Shown: in pieces, positions 56,146 through 64,000 of the stretch
How the letters are laid out: each line of letters starts with the position of its first letter
Numbering within the stretch: position 1 is the stretch's first letter
NCBI RefSeq assembly: GCF_010726085.1
Contig: NZ_AP022560.1
Location: 3,410,001-3,474,000 of the forward strand
Direction of reading: 5' to 3'
Source of the DNA: Mycolicibacterium moriokaense
GTDB lineage: Bacteria; Actinomycetota; Actinomycetes; Mycobacteriales; Mycobacteriaceae
DNA length: 64,000 bases
Translations under genes and position numbers: made by a program
Notes under the pieces: model-generated
The model's database searches: none
What the model saw: the letters and a program-made list of their open reading frames with translations, nothing else
Told to the model about the DNA's origin: nothing

Positions 56146-57489
56146 ATGCATGAGGTCGACCAGAACACCGAGAACATGCTGCGCAGCGTGCTGGCCTACG
56201 CGGAGAACCGGCTACGCATGAACCCGGTGCCCCTCGACAAGGGCGCACTGGGGGTCGACGAGCTGCACGCGCGACTCGACGGGGTGATCCGTGAGACGCC
56301 GCGAACACCGGACGAAGTGCTCGGCGTGTACACGTCGGTGATCGCGCCTAGCGTCATCTCCGCGGACAGTCCGCGCTTCCTCGGCTTCATCCCCGCCGCC
56401 CCGACGAAGGCCAGCCTGGCGTTCGACATGCTGGTGTCCTGCGCCTCGATCCAAGGCATTTCGTGGCTCGAGGCATCCGGCGCGATCGCGGCCGAGAACT
56501 CCGTGCTGCGGGTGATCGCCCGTGAAGCCGGGCTGCCGACGACGTCGGGCGGATGTTTCGTGTCGGGCGGTTCGGCGGGGAACCTGTCGGCGCTCGCGGT
56601 CGCGCGTGAGACCGCCAAGACGCGTGGCGCCGATGGTCGACTCCGGGTGGTGGTCGGATCTGACGCGCACTCGTCGATCGTCAACACCCTGCGGCTGCTC
56701 GAAATGGACGCGCTGGTGGTCGACACACCCGATCACCGGCTCACCGCCGAGACCGTCAGCGCGGCGGTGCCCGCCGATGCGACGAACATCGCCGCGGTGG
56801 TGTGCACGTCGGGGACGACCAATGCCGGCATCATCGACGACCTGGCCGGCGTGGGTGCGCTTGCGCGAGAACGTGGTTGGTGGTTCCACGTCGACGGCGC
56901 ATACGGCGGGTCCGGCATCTTCGCGCGCTCGTTACGACCGAAGTACAACGGGTTGGAGCAGGCCGACTCGTTCATCCTGGACCCCCACAAGTGGCTGTTC
57001 ACCCCGTTCGACTGTTGCGCGCTGCTGTACCGGAACCCGGAGCTGGCGCGGGCCACCCACACGCAGGACGCCTCATACCTCGACGTCATCCACACGTCGA
57101 CGGGCGAGTGGAATCCGTCCGACTACGCCTACCACCTCACGCGGCGCGCACGGGGCCTGCCGCTGTGGTTCTCGCTCGCCGTCTACGGCCTGGAGGCCTA
57201 CCGGCAGGCCATCGAGGTGGCCCACACGCTGGCCCGGCAGACCGCTGAAATTATCAATGCTGCGCCGCAACTGGAATTGATCCGCGAGCCTGACCTCGGC
57301 GTGGTGTTGTTTCGCAGGATCGGTTGGGAGGCAGGCGATTACGATGCGTGGGCACAGCAGCTGCACGACGACGAGGTCGCGTTCATCCCGCCGACCAAAT
57401 GGGAGGGCGAGACCGTCGGACGGTTCGCGTTCCTGCACCCGGCCACGACGCTGGACATCGTCCGCGAGGTGCTCGCCCGCACCGAATAG
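56146..57489 (+). CDS. PLP-dependent group II decarboxylase-family enzyme
   Basis: The 447-residue fold-type I enzyme has GGCFVSGGSAGNLSALAVAR, VVVGSDAHSSIVNTLRLL, STSGTTNAG-type ligand loop (CTSGTTNAGIID), the PLP-Asp in HVDGAYGGSG and the PLP lysine in DPHKWLFTPFDC. It belongs with aromatic-amino-acid/glutamate decarboxylases and sphingosine-phosphate lyases; which amine it makes is not clear. It is downstream of the SDR and convergent with the hotdog thioesterase (3-nt gap). Confidence 0.88.
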   Translation: MHEVDQNTENMLRSVLAYAENRLRMNPVPLDKGALGVDELHARLDGVIRETPRTPDEVLGVYTSVIAPSVISADSPRFLGFIPAAPTKASLAFDMLVSCASIQGISWLEASGAIAAENSVLRVIAREAGLPTTSGGCFVSGGSAGNLSALAVARETAKTRGADGRLRVVVGSDAHSSIVNTLRLLEMDALVVDTPDHRLTAETVSAAVPADATNIAAVVCTSGTTNAGIIDDLAGVGALARERGWWFHVDGAYGGSGIFARSLRPKYNGLEQADSFILDPHKWLFTPFDCCALLYRNPELARATHTQDASYLDVIHTSTGEWNPSDYAYHLTRRARGLPLWFSLAVYGLEAYRQAIEVAHTLARQTAEIINAAPQLELIREPDLGVVLFRRIGWEAGDYDAWAQQLHDDEVAFIPPTKWEGETVGRFAFLHPATTLDIVREVLARTE

Positions 57490-57492
57490 AGC

Positions 57493-57879
57493 TCAGTCGA
57501 CGGCGGCGAAGTTCACGGTGGCCGTCGCACCCACCTGATCGTCATTGGCGCGGTAGATGTCCACCTGGACGACGACGGATCGCTTACCCGTGCGCAGGAT
57601 CCGCGCGACCGCGCGGGCAGGCCCGACCTTGATCGGCCGCAGATAGCGGATGAACAGATCGGTGGTCGCGATCCCGTGGCCGAAGGGGGTGACGCGGGAC
57701 GCCAATTGACCGGCCGTCACATCGGCCATCGTCGCGATCAAACCGCCCTGCAGACCGCCTGCGGTGTTGACAGTCCGCTCGTCGACGGGCATCTCCATGG
57801 TCACCGTGTCCTCCGTCGACGCGACCTCGGCGAGGCCGAGCTGTTCGAAGAGTTCCCGCAGCGATCTCGGCGCAGTCAT
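57493..57879 (-). CDS. PaaI-type hotdog thioesterase
   Basis: The 128-residue hotdog protein has [21 protein letters not shown], the GG(x)2HGG-like active-site helix (with Asp in ADV), then [24 protein letters not shown] and the last strands [21 protein letters not shown]. It should hydrolyse small aryl- or acyl-CoA thioesters in the cytosol. ATG 57879 is used; an in-frame ATG at 57891 is 4 codons upstream. It is divergent from cinA by 58 nt. Confidence 0.85.
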   Translation of the reverse strand: MTAPRSLRELFEQLGLAEVASTEDTVTMEMPVDERTVNTAGGLQGGLIATMADVTAGQLASRVTPFGHGIATTDLFIRYLRPIKVGPARAVARILRTGKRSVVVQVDIYRANDDQVGATATVNFAAVD

Positions 57880-57937
57880 GGAGAACGACATTACCGACGT
57901 TCATGTCCCACGTCCGAGGTGCGTAGTCTCGTACGGC

Positions 57938-59215
57938 GTGAGCGCACGCGCGGGCATCGTGGTGACCGGAACCGAAGTTCTGACCGGACGGGTGACGGAC
58001 CGGAACGGCCCCTGGATCGCCGACCGACTACTCGAACTGGGCGTCGAGCTGGCGCACATCACCATCTGCGGGGACCGGCCCGACGACATCGAGGCGCAGC
58101 TCCGGTTCCTCGCCGCCGAGGGCGTCGACCTCATCGTCACCAGCGGCGGCCTCGGCCCGACCGCGGACGATATGACGGTGGCGACGGTCGCACGGTTCTG
58201 CGGCCGAGAGTTGGTGCTGGACAACGCTCTCGAGGCCAAGATCGCCCATATCGTGCAACGGCTGATGGCGCGTTTCCCCAACGTCGATCTGGCCGCCGTG
58301 CGTGCCGCCAACCGCAAGCAGGCACTCATTCCGGAAGGCGCGCACATCCTCGATCCGGTGGGCACCGCGCCCGGTGTCGTGGTGCCTGGCACGCCGACGG
58401 TCGTGGTGCTGCCGGGGCCGCCGCGCGAACTGCAGCCGATGTGGCCCGCCGCTCTACAGACGCCCGCAGTGCAGGAGGCGATCGCCGGCCGGACGACGTA
58501 CCACCAGGAGATGGTGCGCATGTTCGGGCTGCCCGAGTCGGGTCTTGCCGACACGCTGCGCGAGGCCGAGGAGCGGGTGGAGGGCTTCGATCGGCTCGAG
58601 ATCACCACCTGCCTGCGCCGCGGCGAGATCGAGATGGTCACCCGCTACGAGCCCGACTCGGCGAAGGTCTACGCCGATCTGATGACCCTGCTGCGCGAGC
58701 GCCACGGCGGCGAGATCTTCTCCGAGGACGGCTCCACCGTCGACGAGCAGGTGGCGGCGCTGCTGTCGAGTCGCTGGATCGCCACCGCGGAGTCCTGCAC
58801 TGCGGGACTGGTGGCCGCCCGGCTGACCGACCTGCCAGGGTCGTCCGCGTATGTCGCGGGGGGAGTGGTGTCCTATTCGAACGAGGCCAAGTCCGAACTC
58901 CTCGGGGTGGACCCGGCGCTCATCGAGGCGCACGGCGCGGTGTCCGAGGCGGTGGCCGAGGCGATGGCCGACGGTGCGCTGCGTCGGTTCTCCGCTGACA
59001 CCGCCGTGGCGATCACGGGAATCGCCGGGCCGGGCGGCGGCAGCGAGGAGAAGCCCGTCGGCACGGTCTGCTTCTGCGTGAAGCTGGCCGACGGCACCAT
59101 CGACCTGCGCACCATGCGGCTACCCGGCGACCGGTCCGACGTCCGCGAACGGTCGACGACCGTCGCGATGCACCTCCTGCGCCGAGTCCTGACCGCGGGT
59201 GCCGACCGTGGATGA
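57938..59215 (+). CDS. cinA: CinA, competence/damage-inducible-type NMN deamidase-like protein
   Basis: The 425-residue protein has an N-terminal MoCF-biosynthesis-like domain ([44 protein letters not shown]) and a C-terminal CinA domain with [23 protein letters not shown] and [21 protein letters not shown], the NMN/pyridine nucleotide amidase signature. Matches M. tuberculosis CinA (Rv1901, 430 residues). GTG 57938 aligns with that start (VSARAGIV). CinA-type proteins recycle NMN to NaMN and have been linked to drug tolerance in mycobacteria. Confidence 0.95.
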   Translation: MSARAGIVVTGTEVLTGRVTDRNGPWIADRLLELGVELAHITICGDRPDDIEAQLRFLAAEGVDLIVTSGGLGPTADDMTVATVARFCGRELVLDNALEAKIAHIVQRLMARFPNVDLAAVRAANRKQALIPEGAHILDPVGTAPGVVVPGTPTVVVLPGPPRELQPMWPAALQTPAVQEAIAGRTTYHQEMVRMFGLPESGLADTLREAEERVEGFDRLEITTCLRRGEIEMVTRYEPDSAKVYADLMTLLRERHGGEIFSEDGSTVDEQVAALLSSRWIATAESCTAGLVAARLTDLPGSSAYVAGGVVSYSNEAKSELLGVDPALIEAHGAVSEAVAEAMADGALRRFSADTAVAITGIAGPGGGSEEKPVGTVCFCVKLADGTIDLRTMRLPGDRSDVRERSTTVAMHLLRRVLTAGADRG

Positions 59216-59263
59216 CATCGCCGGTCCGATAACCTGGCGGGGCGACATAGGAGGAAAACAGTG

Positions 59264-59488
59264 ATGACTACAGCCACTGAGCGCAGCCAGCTGTCCGAGC
59301 GCGCCGTGGCAGCCGGATGGCACTGCAGGCCCACCGACCGGACCGACTACTACTCGCGGAGTCCGGTTCGCATTCACGTGATCTGGCAGGGCGACGACAA
59401 GATCAGCGGCGGCGCGCTCTACCACGACGACATTCTGATGACGTACACCCGGGACCTGGCCACCGTCGCGGGCTGGCTCAGGCGCTGA
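59264..59488 (+). CDS. Small conserved hypothetical protein
   Basis: The 74-residue protein (75 from GTG 59261) has RAVAAGWHCRPTDRTDYYSR and IHVIWQGDDKISGGALYHDDI, a small alpha/beta unit of unknown function common next to cinA in actinobacteria. AGGAGG at 59249-59254 stands 9 nt before ATG 59264 (6 before GTG 59261); either start works. It ends at 59488, directly next to the convergent ACT-domain gene. Confidence 0.75.
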   Translation: MTTATERSQLSERAVAAGWHCRPTDRTDYYSRSPVRIHVIWQGDDKISGGALYHDDILMTYTRDLATVAGWLRR

Positions 59489-59863
59489 TCAGCTGAGCGC
59501 GGAGCGGGCGGCGGCGAGATCGTCGGCCGCCAGGACCAGCCGGGTGTTCGTCGCCAGGTAGGCGAGCGTCAGGTTCACCTTCGCTTCGCCCAGCCGCTGA
59601 GCGACCTCGCCGAGCGCACCGGGTCGGTCGTCGATCGGCAGCACAAGCACCTCCTGTTCAGAGGCGATCTCGATCCCCGCGTCGTGCAGCGCCTCGAAAG
59701 CCGGGGTCGCGTCCTCGACGAGGATGTGCACCACTGCTTGCCCGCCCCCCGATGTCACCGCGCACAGCCCGGCGATGTTGGCTCCCGCCTTGCCGAGCAT
59801 GTCCCCGACCCTGGCGAGTTCGCCGGGCTCGTCATCGAGATAGAGCGTCAGGTCAGTCGCCAT
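59489..59863 (-). CDS. Tandem ACT-domain protein
   Basis: The 124-residue protein consists of two ACT domains: residues about 3-60 (DLTLYLDDEPGELARVGDML, GANIAGLCAV) and 65-124 (VLVLPIDDRPGALGEVAQRL, EAKVNLTLAYL). ACT domains bind amino acids and regulate enzymes; a stand-alone pair is likely a small sensor. AAGGAG lies 7 nt before ATG 59863; a longer frame to 60097 overlaps the hydrolase gene and is rejected. Confidence 0.85.
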   Translation of the reverse strand: MATDLTLYLDDEPGELARVGDMLGKAGANIAGLCAVTSGGGQAVVHILVEDATPAFEALHDAGIEIASEQEVLVLPIDDRPGALGEVAQRLGEAKVNLTLAYLATNTRLVLAADDLAAARSALS

Positions 59864-59922
59864 GACACGCTCCTTTCGCGCCCTTTCACCGTATCGGGAA
59901 ATGCCGGCGCGACAGCGCGTGT

Positions 59923-60837
59923 TTAGGAGCCGACCTCGTCCCACACCTTGGTCATGGTGTGCAGGATCTCCTCGGCACGGCCGAGGCCCGCGAGGTGGCT
60001 TTCGCCGGGCATCGGATACAGCTCGGCGTCGCGCAGTCGCGACACCACGTGCTGGCCGTGCGCGTACGGCACGATGTGGTCGGCGTCGCCGTGCCACCAG
60101 CGCACGGGCACCTCGACGTCGCTCAGGCGGAAACCCCAGTCCCTGGCGAAGACGACGACATCGGAGAACGGCGCCGAGAGCTGTTTGCGACTGCCGTTGA
60201 GCAGGTCGTCGAGGAACATCGCCTTGATCTCGGGCCGGGCGAGCAGCCGGCGGTCGGCCTCCGGCGACACCCGGCCGTACAGGTCGGTGGCCGGTGACGC
60301 CACGGGCCGGATCAGCCGGATGATCGCGCTGGCGACGAATCCGATCGGGACCCCGGCCACCTGCAGCAGCGGAGCGACCCGCGTACCGAGGTTGCCCATC
60401 AGGCCCCCGGCGATGGCGTCGGGACCCATCGTCGGGGCGACGCCGCCGATGACGCCGGCGGCCACGACGCGGTCCGGCATCGCCGCCGCGCAGCCGAGTG
60501 TGTAGGGCCCACCGCCGGACAGCCCCACGACGGCGAACTTCTCCAGCCCAAGGGTGTCGGCGATGGTGCGTAGGTCATCGGCGAAGGCGATGACGGTGTC
60601 ATAGCTGTGCGGGGTCGACGAGCCGATGCCCGGCCGGTCCACCCCGATCAGCCGGATGCGCTGCTGTTCGGCGTAGACCCGCGCTTCCATCGGGATCTGA
60701 CGCCTGGCGCCGGGCGTTCCGTGCAGCCAGAAGATCGCACGGCCCTGCGGGTCACCGAACTCGGCGAATCCGATCTGGCGATCATCGCCGACGGCGATGT
60801 TGCCTTCGAGCTTGGGACGGGCAATTGCGACAACCAT
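59923..60837 (-). CDS. Alpha/beta-hydrolase fold protein
   Basis: The 304-residue hydrolase has IFWLHGTPGARRQIPMEA (oxyanion loop), RPGIGSSTPH, the nucleophile VGLSGGGPYTLGCAAA, an Asp in WWHGDADHIVPYAHG and the His in PGESHLAGLG. The fold serves esterases, peptidases and epoxide hydrolases, and nothing here narrows the substrate. ATG 60837 is used; a TTG two codons upstream is in frame. It is upstream of the ACT gene, 59-nt gap, same direction. Confidence 0.88.
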   Translation of the reverse strand: MVVAIARPKLEGNIAVGDDRQIGFAEFGDPQGRAIFWLHGTPGARRQIPMEARVYAEQQRIRLIGVDRPGIGSSTPHSYDTVIAFADDLRTIADTLGLEKFAVVGLSGGGPYTLGCAAAMPDRVVAAGVIGGVAPTMGPDAIAGGLMGNLGTRVAPLLQVAGVPIGFVASAIIRLIRPVASPATDLYGRVSPEADRRLLARPEIKAMFLDDLLNGSRKQLSAPFSDVVVFARDWGFRLSDVEVPVRWWHGDADHIVPYAHGQHVVSRLRDAELYPMPGESHLAGLGRAEEILHTMTKVWDEVGS

Positions 60838-60874
60838 GACCAAAGTGTCTCATGCCGCTTCAGCGGTCTTGCCG

Positions 60875-61726
60875 CTACACCAGACGGAACTGATATGACG
60901 CGGAGGTGACCAGCCGGTCGTCGTTCCCTTCGTCGTACATGAGCACTCGCACCGCCACCAGGCCGTCCGTGCTGGCCATCGGCTCGGTCTCGATCCGGAA
61001 CGGCCCGGCCTTACCTCGCGCCAGGAACATCACGTGCGTCGAGACGCCCTGGACGCGGTCGGTGCCCGCTGCCTCCGTAGCGGCGTCGATGGCCGCGGTC
61101 TCCAGGATGACGAACTGGGGGCCGATGTGCAGCGCCGCATCCGGTGAGGCGACCTCCACCGCGAGCTCGGGCAACCCCCAGTTGCCGTCGGGCCGGCGAT
61201 AGCCCCCGAACACCTGCCACAACGGCGGCAGATCGGGGGAGTCGACGATGTTGAGCGGGTTGGGCTCCATCCGCTCGAGCCCCTCGGGCGGCGTGCCGAT
61301 GGTCACGCCCTGCCCCTCGATCAACGCCAGCACCCGCTCCGGCCGCTCGGCGTCGACGATCTTCGCGCGGCTGTAGCCCATCTGGCGGCCGACCTTGAGC
61401 TCTTCGGAGATGATCTCGATGCGGCGCACATCACGCCCGGCGTCGAGGATCTGGCACGAGTGGATGACCGGGTTCGGCACGGCTTCCAGATCCGACATGT
61501 GACCGCTCTCCGGCGCCGATATCCCGAACACGGCGAACAGCACCCCGCCGGAGGTGTTGCGCATGTCGCGGCGCAACGTGACGGTGTTGTCCTCCTCGGC
61601 GACGACGTCCATCGACGCATAACTGCGGCCGATGTAGCGATAGCTCAGGAGTCCGCCCCAGCGCCTGCGCAGTTCGGCGGCGTACTCCTCCGGTGAATCG
61701 ACGAGCTCACGTATGTCACGCAGCAT
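60875..61726 (-). CDS. Tandem hotdog (PaaI-like) thioesterase
   Basis: The 283-residue protein contains two hotdog halves. The first has HSCQILDAGRDVRRIEIISE and the helix LKVGRQMGYSRAKIVDA-type strand (quoted shorter); the second has the strand LAVEVASPDAALHIGPQFVI and RVQGVSTHVMFLARGKAGPF. Catalytic Asp/Gln cannot be fixed by eye. It may act on long or steroid acyl-CoAs. It is followed by the alpha/beta hydrolase gene after 38 nt in the same direction and lies 51 nt from the small hypothetical. Confidence 0.75.
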   Translation of the reverse strand: MLRDIRELVDSPEEYAAELRRRWGGLLSYRYIGRSYASMDVVAEEDNTVTLRRDMRNTSGGVLFAVFGISAPESGHMSDLEAVPNPVIHSCQILDAGRDVRRIEIISEELKVGRQMGYSRAKIVDAERPERVLALIEGQGVTIGTPPEGLERMEPNPLNIVDSPDLPPLWQVFGGYRRPDGNWGLPELAVEVASPDAALHIGPQFVILETAAIDAATEAAGTDRVQGVSTHVMFLARGKAGPFRIETEPMASTDGLVAVRVLMYDEGNDDRLVTSASYQFRLV

Positions 61727-61777
61727 GCAGCACTCCCGCCTCGAAGCGAATTGACTTCGCGGCGGCCGGCGCCGCGA

Positions 61778-62020
61778 TCACAGGATGGGTCGGGGTGGCG
61801 TCAAACTCATTACGTAGTCGGCCGGGAAGGAGGCCTCGATCACCCTGATCTGATCGTTGGCCTTGGACTCCAGTTCGAGGACGACGCAGCCTTCGCCGAG
61901 CTTCTTGGACTCCAGAACTATGTAATGCTGACCGCCACCATTGACGTCGGTGATTGGGTCCCCTGAGCGCAGTGCCCCGACCGGTACCAGGCCGGGGGCT
62001 TTGGCAGGGTGTATTTCCAT
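61778..62020 (-). CDS. Small hypothetical protein
   Basis: The 80-residue protein begins MEIHPAKAPGLVPVGALRSG and continues with beta-rich QHYIVLESKKLGEGCVVLEL and NDQIRVIEASFPADYVMSL. One Cys, no signal peptide or membrane segment. I do not know the family. It lies 51 nt from the hotdog gene and 69 nt from the membrane-protein gene, all on the minus strand. Confidence 0.6.
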   Translation of the reverse strand: MEIHPAKAPGLVPVGALRSGDPITDVNGGGQHYIVLESKKLGEGCVVLELESKANDQIRVIEASFPADYVMSLTPPRPIL

Positions 62021-62089
62021 ACTTTGTGACGTTAAGTGACGACCCGCCGCCGAGTGGCGGTTTCGCCCGATAGCCGTGTCCGGCGCGTC

Positions 62090-62458
62090 TCAGCCACCCA
62101 CCGCCATCACGTAGCCGACGCCACCGAGGAACACCGTCCCCACGCATAACAGCAGGGTGGCGACGGCGAACGGCCAGCCGCGCTTGCGCCGGAAGAGTTG
62201 CACCACCGTCACAACAAGTCCCACAACGCCGATGACAAAGGCGATGCCGAGCGACGTCATCACCGCGGTGACAGCCCCGTCCACGCTGCAGGTCGCCGGC
62301 GGGCAATGGTCGAGGAACGCGAGCGAGAAGATTCCGAAGAACGCCGCGGCCGCACCGAAGACCGCCGTCAGGATGAGGACGGTGGCCGAGATGGCGATGT
62401 CCGCGCCGGAGACCGGCGGCTTCGGGGGCGGATACATCGGATAGCCGGGCTGGACCAT
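62090..62458 (-). CDS. Hypothetical three-helix membrane protein
   Basis: The 122-residue protein has a Pro-rich N-terminus (PGYPMYPPPKPP) and three membrane helices (about 23-44, 66-88 and 97-120), with a CPPATC pair in the first outer loop that may form a disulfide. No family known to me. It stands 99 nt from the fadD start, divergent. Confidence 0.65.
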   Translation of the reverse strand: MVQPGYPMYPPPKPPVSGADIAISATVLILTAVFGAAAAFFGIFSLAFLDHCPPATCSVDGAVTAVMTSLGIAFVIGVVGLVVTVVQLFRRKRGWPFAVATLLLCVGTVFLGGVGYVMAVGG

Positions 62459-62557
62459 GGCACGAGATGCTATCGGCCACCTTGGTCGATTCCCGCCGAA
62501 CAGCCGCGCGAGTCGGCGATCATGAGTGCCTGCTCACTCACACGCTTGGGGGTGCAC

Positions 62558-64000
<1,443 letters not shown>

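Overview
The window is high-GC actinobacterial DNA, almost certainly from a Mycolicibacterium/Mycobacterium chromosome. The markers are a mycolic-acid cyclopropane-synthase-type methyltransferase, a 19-kDa-antigen (LpqH/LppE) lipoprotein, a single-Ig L,D-transpeptidase like M. tuberculosis LdtA, CYP124 and CYP125 family P450s, and a block bfrA - DHA2 transporter - glnA3 - amidohydrolase that matches M. tuberculosis Rv1876-Rv1879. No rRNA, tRNA, IS element, prophage or CRISPR array was seen. Genes are packed tightly on both strands, with many 4-bp start/stop overlaps and convergent overlaps, and no gap exceeds 300 bases.

Layout. 1-1.7 kb: a cobalt hydratase operon cut by the left edge. Its sequences resemble thiocyanate hydrolase (SCNase) more than classical nitrile hydratase, and the beta and alpha chains are fused. 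1.7-5.3 kb: EthD-like, PPOX and crotonase genes, then an iron-storage locus (bfd, a two-domain hypothetical, bfrA) around a divergent promoter with two IdeR-like boxes. 5.4-10.5 kb: transporter with a fused winged helix, AhpD-like protein, and glnA3 plus amidohydrolase (a split FluG pair). 10.5-22.5 kb: amidohydrolase/SDR, secreted proteins, cupredoxin, CYP124, a Baeyer-Villiger monooxygenase and small catabolic proteins. 22.7-31.9 kb: esterase, F420-type luciferase-like enzyme, a secreted thioredoxin with CcdA partner, a MarR-GNAT fusion, a cyclopropane synthase and a second transporter with a C-terminal DNA-binding-like tail. 31.9-48.6 kb: regulators with readable operators (TetR, FadR, MmyB-type, TetR), agmatinase-family enzyme, PLP dehydratase, POT transporter, L,D-transpeptidase, CYP125 and a proline-rich secreted protein. 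48.6-64 kb: molybdopterin oxidoreductase with TetR, nitronate-monooxygenase-like protein, HAD phosphatase, a DapB-like/SDR divergent pair, PLP decarboxylase, cinA, thioesterases, and a fadD gene cut by the right edge.

How it works together. Five sites match the KstR operator pattern TNNAACNNGTTNNA (one imperfectly). They sit in front of an AhpD-like gene, a SnoaL-like gene, CYP125, the nitronate-monooxygenase-like gene and a divergent DapB-like/20beta-HSD-like pair, so much of the window probably serves cholesterol/steroid catabolism. Many plus-strand genes begin about 6 nt after a TANNNT hexamer, which points to leaderless mRNAs. One such start opens an 8-codon upstream ORF whose stop overlaps the next gene's ATG.

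Limits: functions come from reading motifs and remembered family sequences. No database search was run.
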